Both the position numbers and the translations under genes were made by a program. The notes beneath the pieces were generated by a model. It saw nothing but the letters and a program-made list of their open reading frames with translations. It had not been told where the DNA came from and did not search any database. A stretch of DNA of 46,736 nt, taken from assembly GCA_012960155.1 (NCBI GenBank), contig DUBU01000025.1, positions 23,883 to 70,618 on the forward strand, written 5' to 3'. Origin of the DNA: Micavibrio sp. Its GTDB lineage: Bacteria > Pseudomonadota > Alphaproteobacteria > Micavibrionales > Micavibrionaceae. Shown in pieces: positions 8,025 through 17,022 of this stretch; positions within the stretch are counted from its first letter, which is position 1; the number at the start of each line of letters is the position of its first letter.

Positions 8025-8624
8025 ATGAGCGACAACAATGACAAGCCGGAACCTATAATTTCGGAGGTAAAACGCAACCTTTTAGGCAGCCTTGAGGTTG
8101 CGTTATTTATGCGCGAGGGACGCGATCGCTTCGGCGATACGCTCAGCGAAGCCATCAGATCCTTCTCTGTCCCGATACTTCTATTTCCGCTGACAATAGC
8201 CACGGTCACCATGTACCCTTCGACGGGCATAGCAGACAACTCGGCGAATACAATTGCCCTCCTTTATAGTTTACGCCTAGCCTTTATCTGGCTGTTTTTC
8301 TTTGGTTCGGTTTACCTGATCACCAAGGAAATTGACCGCAAACAATACTTCTACAGATTTATAACCGCCACAAACTGGCTTACGGTTCCATCAACAGTGG
8401 TATTCATACCCATCGCCTATTTGCTTTTAGCAGGAACGCATACATGGGATGAACTTTACCCGATCATGGTCTGTATTATCCTGTACACCTATGCATTCAC
8501 AGCCTTTATGGCGACCCATGTTTTACGTGTACCGTGGGAACTGGCAGGATTTATAGTTTTCGTCGGTATGGCCATTAGTAACAGCACCATGGATATACTG
8601 CACTGGTTCGGCGACATGATTTAA
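8025..8624 (+). CDS. polytopic membrane protein (Yip1-like?)
   Basis: A 199-residue protein with a hydrophilic N-terminus of about 45 residues and then five hydrophobic segments (for example FSVPILLFPLTIATVTMYP, LRLAFIWLFFFGSVYLI, VPSTVVFIPIAYLLLAG, LYPIMVCIILYTYAFTAFMA and LAGFIVFVGMAISN). The layout of five helices with a cytoplasmic N-terminus is compatible with Yip1-type proteins, but no diagnostic motif is conserved enough to be sure. GGGGAG lies 6 bases before the ATG, a good ribosome binding site. It stands alone between an AMIN lipoprotein (divergent) and a WecA-like transferase (convergent). Function unknown. Confidence 0.7.
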   Translation: MSDNNDKPEPIISEVKRNLLGSLEVALFMREGRDRFGDTLSEAIRSFSVPILLFPLTIATVTMYPSTGIADNSANTIALLYSLRLAFIWLFFFGSVYLITKEIDRKQYFYRFITATNWLTVPSTVVFIPIAYLLLAGTHTWDELYPIMVCIILYTYAFTAFMATHVLRVPWELAGFIVFVGMAISNSTMDILHWFGDMI

Positions 8625-8688
8625 CACTACTCCACGCTCGTAAAAACACGCTACGTAATCAGGCCGCCATAAAATTCTGGTGGTCTGC

Positions 8689-9747
8689 TTATTTGTGCAG
8701 TTTACCAATCAGTGATTTAAATCGTGCGGGCTTGATAGACAGATACATATGCGTAAATAGCCCGCCGATCCAGAGATATGTCAGAACATACTCAGGCAAG
8801 CCCAAATACAGCCCTAGAACACCAAAAGCACCTGTCAGGAAAGACATTGTCAAAATAAGATACGTTGCCTTACGAACAGACATACCTGCATCTACGAAGT
8901 GATGATGGAAATGATTAAGGTCAGCGTCAAAAGGGTGACGGCCTTCAGAAACACGACGCGCGAACTGGCCGCAAATATCCCAGATCGGAATAGCCAAAAT
9001 CCAAGCCACTGAGATCGGCTGCACAATCCCCACATCCATACGCGCCATAGTAATGCAGAACCATGCCAAAGCGAGCCCCAGCGCCAGGCTGCCAGCATCC
9101 CCCATAAAGACAGACGCCTTTTCACGCAATGGATGACGCATATTAAAGAGCAGAAAACCTGCCAAAGCCCCAATCATAATCGCCATCATACCAAGGTAAT
9201 AAGCGTTACCTGCCAAGACACTGGCAACGGCAAGCCAAAAGAAGCAAACTACGCCTTTACCGCCTGACAATCCGTCTAAACCGTCAATCAAATTGATAGC
9301 GTTCACCAACAAAACCGTAGCAATAATAGAAAAAGGAATAGCCGCATAAGCGAGACCAAAAGGCCCGAAGCCAAACATGTCTCCCATACTAACCAGCTTG
9401 GCGCCGCCAAAGACAACAATCAAAAATGCGACAACAAACTGAGTAACAAAACGAATACGCGGCGCCAGATTATATTTATCATCCAGTGCCCCAATCGTCA
9501 TTAACGCCACTAGCGCCGCATAAAAATATAGATAACTACCCCACTCGACACCATAAACTGCGCCCCAGATCATAAAGGCCGGAAACACAGTCAAACCACC
9601 TATAAGAGGGACAGGGGCGTGATGTTTCTTGCGGCCACCTGGGTGGTCAACCAACCCGAAACGCACCGCCAGCTTCTTACCGATTACGATAAAAATCAGG
9701 ACAGAAACAAAAGCTGCTGTGAAATATAAAAAGCCTTCCAAAAACAT
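8689..9747 (-). CDS. WecA/TagO-like polyprenyl-phosphate sugar-1-phosphate transferase
   Basis: A 352-residue membrane enzyme of glycosyltransferase family 4 (MraY/WecA/TagO) that transfers a HexNAc-1-phosphate from a UDP-sugar to undecaprenyl phosphate, the first step of O-antigen, capsule or teichoic-type glycan assembly. Motifs in order: DHPGGRKKHHAPVPLIGG near the N-terminus, the Asp pair GALDDKYNLAPRIRF, NAINLIDGLDGLSGG, VFMGDAGSLALGLALAW, and the cytoplasmic FNHFHH-type loop, here LNHFHHHFVDAGMS. The His-rich loop and lack of the MraY-specific signature point to WecA rather than MraY. It begins 9 bases after the Flp pilin stop, so it is likely co-transcribed with the upstream genes. Confidence 0.9.
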   Translation of the reverse strand: MFLEGFLYFTAAFVSVLIFIVIGKKLAVRFGLVDHPGGRKKHHAPVPLIGGLTVFPAFMIWGAVYGVEWGSYLYFYAALVALMTIGALDDKYNLAPRIRFVTQFVVAFLIVVFGGAKLVSMGDMFGFGPFGLAYAAIPFSIIATVLLVNAINLIDGLDGLSGGKGVVCFFWLAVASVLAGNAYYLGMMAIMIGALAGFLLFNMRHPLREKASVFMGDAGSLALGLALAWFCITMARMDVGIVQPISVAWILAIPIWDICGQFARRVSEGRHPFDADLNHFHHHFVDAGMSVRKATYLILTMSFLTGAFGVLGLYLGLPEYVLTYLWIGGLFTHMYLSIKPARFKSLIGKLHK

Positions 9748-9756
9748 TGGCAGAGC

Positions 9757-9951
9757 TTACTCTTCTACCGCTGTTTCCTCAAGCGCATTTGACATGGCTT
9801 CGTTAATGGCTTCCAAGATATCGCCGAAATCTGCGCCGATCAGAAATAAGGCTGCAAAAATAGAAAGACCAATACCCGCAGCTATAAAAGTGTACTCAAT
9901 AGCCGTCGCACCTCTGTTACATCCAAAGTATAACATTGCGATTTTAAACAT
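9757..9951 (-). CDS. Flp/Fap-type pilin
   Basis: A 64-residue Flp prepilin. The class III leader ends at Gly14 and the mature protein begins ATAIEYTFIAAGIGLSIFAA, with Glu5 and Tyr6 of the mature form as required for Flp subunits processed by a TadV/CpaA peptidase. The C-terminus is acidic (EETAVEE). AGGGAG lies 5 bases before the ATG. No tad/cpa assembly genes occur in the window; the pilin lies between sppA (30 bases upstream) and the wecA-like gene (9 bases downstream), so it is an orphan copy whose assembly machinery must be elsewhere if it is used. Confidence 0.88.
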   Translation of the reverse strand: MFKIAMLYFGCNRGATAIEYTFIAAGIGLSIFAALFLIGADFGDILEAINEAMSNALEETAVEE

Positions 9952-9981
9952 GGGTGCTCCCTATAAGCCTTGGATCTATGT

Positions 9982-11850
9982 TTATATTTTGCCTTCGGGC
10001 GTCACTGCGAGAGCAGAAACATGGTTTTCCTGAGAAGCAATAGACCCCATAAGCGGCTCAATCCACTCAAGAATTCTAACATTTATATCATACATTTTGC
10101 CAATACTCGCCTGCATTTCCAAAAATTCTACGATTTTTTCAATTGCAGTCTTAGGACGCGGTAAGACAGTAACCTGCAAATCCTGTCTATCATTATGCCC
10201 CAAAAGGTTTGCAGTATAATCCAGCGCATCATCAAGGCCGCCCAAATCATCAACCAGCCCCACATCTTTCGCCTGCGCGCCTAGCCACACACGACCACCC
10301 GCGACAGCATCAACCTGCTCTGGACTCATATTGCGGCCTTCAGCAACCACAGCAACGAATTTGTTGTAGATCTGGTCCATAAGCGCATTCATACGTTCTC
10401 GTTCTGATGCTGTGTAAGGTTGATTAAACGACCAAAGTGAGGAGTTCTCCCCCCAGCTTACGCTATCCCAATTCACATCAAGCTTGCTCCACATTTCCTT
10501 TAGCGAGAACTTACCGCCCGTAACCCCTATGGATCCTGTGAATGTCGTCTCGGCAGCAAAAATATGATCGGCAGGCGCACTAATCCAGTACCCGCCCGAA
10601 GCCGCAGCTTCACCCATCGATACAATAACAGGCTTACCCTTTTCCTGTGCATGCACAATCGCGCGGCGAATACTTTCAGACGCCACAGGAGATCCTCCGG
10701 GACTATCAACACGAATTACAATCGCCTTCACATCTTTGCGTTCGGCAGCCGCACGCAAAACACCCACAAGCGACTCCGCGGATGACAACTCATTCGCACC
10801 ATCAAGGTTATGCTGCACAATCTGACCAACGATATAGATTAGTGCCACATTGGGTTTCTTTTTTACAGCAACCGGAGAGAGAACGCTTTCATGCTCTACC
10901 GCACGCTGATATGCCGACAAAGGCGTAAAGACTGTTTCGTCACTATTAGGATCCCCTGTAATAGACTCAATCAGCATCTCATTAAGCTCATCGCCATAAC
11001 CGACCACATCGACCAGACCGGCGCTCAACGCCTCTTCATCCAGCAATAGACCTTTATCCAAAGCCTTGCGGAATGCCGCAGGCTCAAGACCTCTACCCTC
11101 GGCAATATCAGCAGAAATTATTTTCCCCAAAGTGTCGATCAGAGAAGACATAGCCTCACGACTAGCTTCTGACATGTGGTCATCGGTCACATTCTCAAAC
11201 AGGTTTTTATATTCTTTACGCGCAAAAATCTGCGGCTCAATACCAATGTTATCTAGCAAGTTACGTGCATATGGCATCTCCGCATTAATGCCCGGAATAT
11301 TCAAAATCCCGATGGGCTGAAGCCAAATCTCTTCAAACGCAGACGCCAGATAGTAAACGCCTAAACTCTCGTAGGAAGGGCTATAAAAGTATGTTTGCTT
11401 GCCGCTTTCTCTAAAACGCTTCACAGCGTTTCTCAGCTCTTGCAAATGTACCAAGCCCAGCGCACCACCTCTATCCGAGATCACCAAAGCCTTAATACGA
11501 TCATCCTTGGCAGCACGGTCAATTGTGCCCACAACTTCACGAATTGTTGGAACTTTGTCGCCAAGCCCATAACCGACTGTATTCGAATGTTCGATAAACG
11601 TGCCCTCTAAAGGCAGAAACAAAATAGTTTCGCTCGGAATGGACGGCACTTTGGTCTCGCCCATAAACAGGCTGGATGTAAATGCGCCCATAACAGCACT
11701 AAAAATAACCAAGAAACCAACGAGCATGCACATCCGCTTGAATGCATTCTTTATAATATGCCCAAAGCGCCACTTTCTCTTCGAAGGCTTGCCGCCTCTT
11801 TGCGAAGAAAACAAAGATCCATTACGAGCGTAGGGAGAGCGAAGTGACAT
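9982..11850 (-). CDS. sppA: signal peptide peptidase SppA, 67K type
   Basis: A 622-residue membrane-anchored serine protease that degrades cleaved signal peptides. One N-terminal membrane helix (about residues 39-63) is followed by two tandem SppA domains, the long 67K form seen in E. coli. The general-base lysine sits in the first domain (RKEYKNLFE, Lys215) and the nucleophile in the second (GEAAASGGYWIS, Ser418), as expected for the long enzymes. SPGGSPVASE just before is the substrate-binding strand. It starts 18 bases after aroC and is probably in the same transcript as aroC, flp and wecA. Confidence 0.95.
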   Translation of the reverse strand: MSLRSPYARNGSLFSSQRGGKPSKRKWRFGHIIKNAFKRMCMLVGFLVIFSAVMGAFTSSLFMGETKVPSIPSETILFLPLEGTFIEHSNTVGYGLGDKVPTIREVVGTIDRAAKDDRIKALVISDRGGALGLVHLQELRNAVKRFRESGKQTYFYSPSYESLGVYYLASAFEEIWLQPIGILNIPGINAEMPYARNLLDNIGIEPQIFARKEYKNLFENVTDDHMSEASREAMSSLIDTLGKIISADIAEGRGLEPAAFRKALDKGLLLDEEALSAGLVDVVGYGDELNEMLIESITGDPNSDETVFTPLSAYQRAVEHESVLSPVAVKKKPNVALIYIVGQIVQHNLDGANELSSAESLVGVLRAAAERKDVKAIVIRVDSPGGSPVASESIRRAIVHAQEKGKPVIVSMGEAAASGGYWISAPADHIFAAETTFTGSIGVTGGKFSLKEMWSKLDVNWDSVSWGENSSLWSFNQPYTASERERMNALMDQIYNKFVAVVAEGRNMSPEQVDAVAGGRVWLGAQAKDVGLVDDLGGLDDALDYTANLLGHNDRQDLQVTVLPRPKTAIEKIVEFLEMQASIGKMYDINVRILEWIEPLMGSIASQENHVSALAVTPEGKI

Positions 11851-11868
11851 ACGAGCTTCCTTATAAAA

Positions 11869-12954
11869 TTACAGGCATTGCGCCTTGTGTCTTAACCAGT
11901 GATCTGCCAGCACACAGGCCAGCATCGCTTCGGCAACCGGCATACCGCGAATACCAACGCAAGGATCATGACGTCCTTTCGTAACGATATCGGTTTCATT
12001 ACCGTCTTTATCAATAGTTTTGCGAGGCGTTAAAATAGAACTTGTAGGCTTAAAAGCAACGCGCGCGACAATGTCCTGGCCACTCGAAATACCGCCCAAC
12101 ACACCGCCGGCATGATTACTCAGGAATTCAGGCTGCCCATCTTTCCCGATGCGGATTTCATCAGCATTATCTTCGCCGCCTAGATGCACTGAATCAAAAC
12201 CGTTACCGATTTCCACACCCTTCGTCGCGTTGATAGACATCAATGCCTTGGCAATATCGGAATCCAGCTTATCGTATACTGGCGCACCTAAACCTGCGGG
12301 AATACCGCTGGCACGAACTTCGACAACGGCCCCCGCACTTGATCCGCTCTTGCGGCAATTATCCAGATAATCCGCCCACATAGCAGCCGCATCCGCATCA
12401 GGGCTGAAGAAGTCATTCTTTGTAACCTGATCCCAATCCCAGTTATCGTAATCAATCTTCAGCGCGCCAACTTGAACGACAGCGCCGCGTATTTGCACCT
12501 GCGCGCCAATCTGGCTTTCCAGTATCTTGCGCGCGACAGCCCCCGCTGCCACACGCATCGCTGTCTCGCGCGCAGAGCTGCGTCCGCCGCCGCGATAATC
12601 GCGAATACCGTATTTGGCATCATAGGTGAAATCAGCATGACCGGGGCGATACTTATCCTTGATATCGCCGTAATCCTTGGAACGCTGATCTTGATTGTGA
12701 ATAATCAAGCTAATCGGCGTACCCGTAGTTTGTCCTTCAAACACACCTGATAATATCTGCACCTCATCAGGTTCTCTGCGCTGCGTTGTATGGCGCGACT
12801 GTCCCGGCTTACGCAAATCAAGATATGGCTGGATATCGGCCTCGGACAGCGCAATGCGCGGCGGCACGCCATCAACCACGCACCCGATTGCAGGTCCGTG
12901 GGATTCACCCCATGTTTGATACTGAAATAATGTGCCGAAACGATTACCACTCAT
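11869..12954 (-). CDS. aroC: chorismate synthase
   Basis: Last enzyme of the shikimate pathway: anti-1,4-elimination of phosphate from EPSP to chorismate, needing reduced FMN. The 361-residue length is normal. Signatures: N-terminal [20 protein letters not shown] (signature 1), the [20 protein letters not shown]-type block with [19 protein letters not shown], and C-terminal [18 protein letters not shown]. The start MSGNRFG is standard. Upstream is a hydrolase gene 44 bases away and downstream sppA 18 bases away. Confidence 0.97.
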   Translation of the reverse strand: MSGNRFGTLFQYQTWGESHGPAIGCVVDGVPPRIALSEADIQPYLDLRKPGQSRHTTQRREPDEVQILSGVFEGQTTGTPISLIIHNQDQRSKDYGDIKDKYRPGHADFTYDAKYGIRDYRGGGRSSARETAMRVAAGAVARKILESQIGAQVQIRGAVVQVGALKIDYDNWDWDQVTKNDFFSPDADAAAMWADYLDNCRKSGSSAGAVVEVRASGIPAGLGAPVYDKLDSDIAKALMSINATKGVEIGNGFDSVHLGGEDNADEIRIGKDGQPEFLSNHAGGVLGGISSGQDIVARVAFKPTSSILTPRKTIDKDGNETDIVTKGRHDPCVGIRGMPVAEAMLACVLADHWLRHKAQCL

Positions 12955-12998
12955 GGCAAATATTTAAACACAGTGCGCTGCAATAGCACAGCAATTTA

Positions 12999-13736
12999 TT
13001 AGAATTCTGCAAACCAATTCGCAGTTTCGGAAAGCAGTTCGTAAACAGTCAGCCCGTTCGTGAAGCAATGATCCGCACCCGCAATCACGATCTGCTTTTT
13101 CGGATTTGGCAGATCATCAAAAAGCTTTTGCCTGCCCTCAATACTCTCGTCATTAGCACCGGCCAAAACGACACAGGCAGGGCTTTTATAATCTGCTGCC
13201 TTCTGCTTCATCACATCAGCTGTAAGCGCCTTGGCCTCCTCCACCATAGCCTTTGAAGCGATGCTATCAACGCCCCAGCCTATAATGTACGCATCAAGCG
13301 CTTCGCTATACTGCGCTTCCGTATCCCAGAACGCAGGCAAATAGGTGCTGTCCCAGAAACACGTCGCAGCGACCTCAGGGTTCGCCAGCAAAGCAGTCAA
13401 ACCGCCATAGCTATGCCCGACATAGAAAACCTTGCTATATTTTTGTGATAAATGTGCGACCAGATGATTAAGGTCGCGCGCATGTGTGTCCACAGTGCAT
13501 TCGGATAAATTACGTGCATTTTCATCAGCGGAATAAAACGACAATCGCGCAACATGCGTATTCCCGTCTTTTATAAAGAACGTCTTGGCATAATGATGCA
13601 GCGCTTCGTCGATATGACCTGTCAGGCCATGCCCGATGACAATCACGCGATCGCAAGGTTTGTCGTCGAGCTTGTTTAATACAAAGTATATATCCTTTGC
13701 ATCCTCAGCCCGCAGACTAAACTTCTCTTCGATCAA
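12999..13736 (-). CDS. alpha/beta hydrolase
   Basis: A 245-residue cytosolic alpha/beta-hydrolase of unknown substrate. The nucleophile elbow is YVGHSYGGLT (Ser109); the acid is probably Asp196 (LAGANDESIEG) and the base His223 (AGADHCFTNG), correctly ordered and spaced. An early VIVIGHGLTGH strand provides the oxyanion region. It begins inside the last 4 bases of fabI (ATGA-type overlap), implying translational coupling with fatty-acid synthesis, so an ester or thioester substrate is conceivable but not shown. Confidence 0.85.
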   Translation of the reverse strand: MIEEKFSLRAEDAKDIYFVLNKLDDKPCDRVIVIGHGLTGHIDEALHHYAKTFFIKDGNTHVARLSFYSADENARNLSECTVDTHARDLNHLVAHLSQKYSKVFYVGHSYGGLTALLANPEVAATCFWDSTYLPAFWDTEAQYSEALDAYIIGWGVDSIASKAMVEEAKALTADVMKQKAADYKSPACVVLAGANDESIEGRQKLFDDLPNPKKQIVIAGADHCFTNGLTVYELLSETANWFAEF

Positions 13737-14590
13737 GCTGCTTCTTCTTTATTTGATTTCGGTGCGATTGAGTTCAGCAGAGCCGCTGTTTCTGCTGCCG
13801 TATCAACGCTGCACATACCCACTGTATGGTAACCGCTATCAACATGCAGTACTTCACCTGTAACGCCCGCGCCCAGATCGGACAGCAAGAACAAACCTGA
13901 ACCGCCGACTTCTTCGATTGTCACGTTACGACGCAGCGGAGAGTTCAGCTCGTTCCACTTCAGAATGTAACGAAAATCACCGATACCGCTAGCCGCCAGC
14001 GTCTTAATCGGACCAGCAGAAATTGCATTTACACGGATATTACGCGGGCCAAGATCAGCAGCTAGATAACGCACGGATGCCTCAAGGCCTGCTTTGGCAA
14101 CGCCCATCACATTGTAATGCGGCATTACACGCTCCGCTCCGTAATAAGTCAGTGTCAGCATGCTGCCGCCTTCGTTCATCAAAGGCGCGGCGCGCTGTGC
14201 AACGGCAGTAAAAGAATAAATGGAAATATCCATTGTCTTACGGAAGTTATCGCGGCTCGTGTCAAGATACAGACCATCAAGCTCGTTCTTGTCTGAAAAT
14301 GCGATCGCATGAACGACGAAGTCCAGCCCGCCCCATTTTTCTTTAATCTGTCCGAAGACCTTGTCCATATCTTCGTCATTGGTCACATCACAAGGCAGCA
14401 AAATATCAGACCCGATATCTTCAGCCAACGGACGCACACGCTTTTCCAAAGCGTCCCCTTGATAGGTGAATGCAAGTTCGGCTCCCGCATCTGAAAGGGC
14501 TTTTGAAATACCCCAAGCGATCGAGCGATCATTAGCAACACCCATAATCAGACCTTTTTTACCGGCCATAATGCCATTATTCTGTGACAT
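13733..14590 (-). CDS. fabI: enoyl-[acyl-carrier-protein] reductase (NADH), FabI
   Basis: A 285-residue short-chain dehydrogenase-like enoyl-ACP reductase that finishes each cycle of fatty-acid elongation. FabI-type features: GLIMGVANDRSIAWGISKAL (divergent nucleotide-binding motif typical of FabI), FVVHAIAFSD, and the catalytic Tyr-x6-Lys motif as YYGAERVMPHYNVMGVAKAG, where the Tyr and Lys are spaced as in FabI. SAGPIKTLAASGIGDF and HVDSGYHTVGM complete the signature. An AGGA lies about 11 bases upstream. It is the first gene of a run of six minus-strand genes. A C-terminal extension of about 20 residues follows the usual end. Confidence 0.94.
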   Translation of the reverse strand: MSQNNGIMAGKKGLIMGVANDRSIAWGISKALSDAGAELAFTYQGDALEKRVRPLAEDIGSDILLPCDVTNDEDMDKVFGQIKEKWGGLDFVVHAIAFSDKNELDGLYLDTSRDNFRKTMDISIYSFTAVAQRAAPLMNEGGSMLTLTYYGAERVMPHYNVMGVAKAGLEASVRYLAADLGPRNIRVNAISAGPIKTLAASGIGDFRYILKWNELNSPLRRNVTIEEVGGSGLFLLSDLGAGVTGEVLHVDSGYHTVGMCSVDTAAETAALLNSIAPKSNKEEAA

Positions 14591-14775
14591 AACTGTAAAT
14601 TCCTGTTTTTACATTTAGTTTCTTCGCAACAGAATGCATCCTACACATTTCCGCCAGCGCGTCCAGCATTTATAGCAACTCAATTTTCCACGCGCAGCCT
14701 GTCACGGCGATTTTGAGGTTTTATTAACCCCCGATTGCTATAGTTCAGAAGGGATATAAAGAGGAAATCCGTCTG

Positions 14776-16356
14776 ATGGAAGCCCAGACAGAATTAAAGC
14801 TGGATAATGTTCAAAAATTCTGCCGTGAAATCGCGCAGGAAATGCAAACCTATCAGAAAAATCTAACGATCCACTTTGTCATCCACCATGACGGCCAGCG
14901 CCTCGATGCGCTCAGTATGGCAGCACAAGATATACTAGGTCACCCTGCCGCTGAGACAGCGATGCAGTTTTTACAAAAGCCTGGCAGATCAGAACTGTCG
15001 ACACTACTTGGCACGGCCGTCGCACGAGAAAATATCTTGTTAGGCCTAACAACACGCGACCACTTCCTAGCGCTGTGCGCCTTGAATATCGATCATTTCG
15101 CATCCATGTCAGAGGCACGCTTACACGCCTATCATCTGGCATGGCACGTTCTGGACATTATCGACTATCACCGTAAAGACGTAGACGACAGCTTCCACGA
15201 CAACGAGGTTATTTTCAGAGAGCGCAGCGCCATAGATGCCTGTTACGCGAATCTGCAAGCCGACATCTTCGCCACGAGCATGTGCCGTTTTCAAAAAGAA
15301 GCGAAAGCGCCACAAGTTATGGCACGCCTTCGCGGCGGTGCTGCGCTAGAACGCAGAACATTACAAACCCCCGAACATTTCCCATTTGCCATGTGTATAG
15401 ACACGGTTGACGCCTTATTTGAGAAGGTACCTTTTGACCGGACGCCTAAAAAGTTACGCGTCAACAAAGCCTTGCGTATGGCAAGACAAATCAGCTTAGC
15501 CTATGACATAGAGAGCTTAAAACAATGGGCAACGTTTTGTGAGCCTGCTCAGGACATGGCTTGGCGTGGTATGAGTAAAGAGCGCATTATTAGTACCGCC
15601 CTGAACACGAGCAGCAATACATATGTGCGCGCCATCGGTTTTACACTTAAAGAGTTGCTGGACATCGAACCGACGCCTATCGAAAAAATTCACGACACTT
15701 ACAGCCCGTTTGCTGATGATCTTGTAAATCAGAAACTACACAATAAAATCGTTGAGACTATTTGTCAGGACGTCATCGCACAGGGCGTCAGTCAAAACAG
15801 CGCCATGCCAATGCTTAAAAAAGCCAACGAGCAAAATACAGAGCTTACGTTCGGCCGCACTCTAGGATGGTGCGCCAATGCCCTACAAGCTGCTGCCAAG
15901 GCGTTTGATATCGCAAAAAAGAACAACACAGATGCCTACTCCGCCGCGCGTCAGGAATTTATCGGTCAAAAACAGCAAGTATCTTGGGAATCCATTGATG
16001 ATATAGGCCGTAATGTGATGATGAAACAGCGCAGCGGTAAAACAGTAACCTTGTCCGATATACGCAACCTGACTGAAGGCGTAAAAGGAATGGAAAAGCT
16101 GCACGCGTCCATAGACAAAACGATTAACGATCCAAGTTACCAGCATAAGCTAGCCGCAGCGTCGGAACTAGAAAACACCAAAGGCTTGCAGCCAATAGGC
16201 CTTGCACCGAAAGCTGCAGCGCCAAGAGCAGCCGCCTACGAGGTTGCCCCTTCCGGCCCCGCACTTGGTGGAAGACCACAGAAGACTGTGCCACCACAGC
16301 AGCCTCCGCAAAAAACGGAGCAGCAGCAAAGTTCACAAGACGAACAAACAGAATAA
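14776..16356 (+). CDS. hypothetical protein, 526 residues
   Basis: Not recognised. The protein is soluble by composition: no signal peptide and no membrane segment. Residues 1-440 appear mostly helical with a Cys/His/Arg-scattered composition; residues 130-160 carry an LAWHVLDIIDYHRKDVDDS helix; residues 350-460 repeat Ala-rich amphipathic helices (WCANALQAAAKAFDIAKKN). The last 45 residues (from about 480) are a Pro/Gln/Ala-rich, probably disordered tail. GAGGAAA precedes the ATG by about 9 bases. It is a single-gene unit, divergent from fabI and closed by a hairpin terminator. A role in envelope or cell-cycle processes is not supported by anything visible, so none is claimed. Confidence 0.75.
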   Translation: MEAQTELKLDNVQKFCREIAQEMQTYQKNLTIHFVIHHDGQRLDALSMAAQDILGHPAAETAMQFLQKPGRSELSTLLGTAVARENILLGLTTRDHFLALCALNIDHFASMSEARLHAYHLAWHVLDIIDYHRKDVDDSFHDNEVIFRERSAIDACYANLQADIFATSMCRFQKEAKAPQVMARLRGGAALERRTLQTPEHFPFAMCIDTVDALFEKVPFDRTPKKLRVNKALRMARQISLAYDIESLKQWATFCEPAQDMAWRGMSKERIISTALNTSSNTYVRAIGFTLKELLDIEPTPIEKIHDTYSPFADDLVNQKLHNKIVETICQDVIAQGVSQNSAMPMLKKANEQNTELTFGRTLGWCANALQAAAKAFDIAKKNNTDAYSAARQEFIGQKQQVSWESIDDIGRNVMMKQRSGKTVTLSDIRNLTEGVKGMEKLHASIDKTINDPSYQHKLAAASELENTKGLQPIGLAPKAAAPRAAAYEVAPSGPALGGRPQKTVPPQQPPQKTEQQQSSQDEQTE

Positions 16357-16383
16357 AAAAAGAGCCGCACAATGCGGCTCTTT
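16354..16383. terminator. bidirectional intrinsic terminator
   Basis: AAAGAGCCGCA and TGCGGCTCTTT form an 11-pair stem around a CAA loop. The minus strand has a run of seven T after the stem, serving the surface lipoprotein gene at 16406-16885; on the plus strand only a short TTT follows, so termination of the 526-residue gene may be weaker. Confidence 0.88.
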
Positions 16384-16405
16384 CAAATTCTGATCTCAAC
16401 TTGAA

Positions 16406-16885
16406 TTAGTTGACAATTTCCCAGCTGCCATCAGGCTGCTGACATGCTGTACCGTAAGCAGATTGCTGCTGACCACCAACATAAACTGTCTGCTGGTATT
16501 CACGGCAGTAACGGCCTGTCGTACGGCTTGTACCGTCACGCGTCACTGTGTAGGTGCCATTGTTACCTGATTCAGGGTTGTTCCAGCTAATTGTATCACC
16601 TACTGATGCTGTGTGAGCTTGCTGTTGTGCTTGCTGCATATATGCACGGTCCGCACGATCCAATGAAGAACCAACTTCACTACCGACCAATGCACCCAGC
16701 AATACGCCTGCGCCTGTCGCCCATAGACGGCCTGAACCGCTACCGACTTGAGAACCTAGCAGGCCACCCGCTACAGCGCCTGCGCCTGTACCGACTGTCT
16801 GTTTTGTTCCCCAGCTGTCTGTAGTATTACAGCCTGTCAGCGCAATGGCTGAAGCAACAAATAATGTTAAAACGGTTTTCTTCAT
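16406..16885 (-). CDS. 17 kDa surface antigen-like glycine-zipper lipoprotein
   Basis: A 159-residue outer-membrane-type lipoprotein. The signal peptide ends at the lipobox ALTGC (Cys19). Residues about 31-74 are a two-membrane glycine zipper (GTGAGAVAGGLLGSQVGSGS then GAGVLLGALVGSEVGSSLD), followed by an RADRAYMQQAQQ linker and a small beta-domain (TVTRDGTSRTTGRYCREYQQ) with two cysteines. This layout matches the Rickettsia 17 kDa antigen family common in alphaproteobacteria. TGAGG lies 5 bases before the ATG. Function in the envelope is not established. It ends at the bidirectional terminator. Confidence 0.9.
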   Translation of the reverse strand: MKKTVLTLFVASAIALTGCNTTDSWGTKQTVGTGAGAVAGGLLGSQVGSGSGRLWATGAGVLLGALVGSEVGSSLDRADRAYMQQAQQQAHTASVGDTISWNNPESGNNGTYTVTRDGTSRTTGRYCREYQQTVYVGGQQQSAYGTACQQPDGSWEIVN

Positions 16886-16948
16886 GTTTCCTCACATTCT
16901 GGAGTTACGTTTAAAATTCTTTCCTAACGGGCATTCTACGGTATCAAA

Positions 16949-16979
16949 TTGACAACCCTCCGTAAAAGTTCCATTTAAT
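16949..16979 (+). promoter_or_regulatory. promoter for pdxH
   Basis: TTGACA at 16949-16954 and a weak TTTAAT at 16974-16979 (19-base spacing; CATTTA at 17 bases is an alternative). A start of transcription near 16986 would be past the ATG at 16981, which supports the later ATG at 17023 as the true start. Confidence 0.55.
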
Positions 16980-17022
16980 AATGCAAAAATATATCAATCC
17001 ATTGAGAAAGCCAGAGAAAAAT

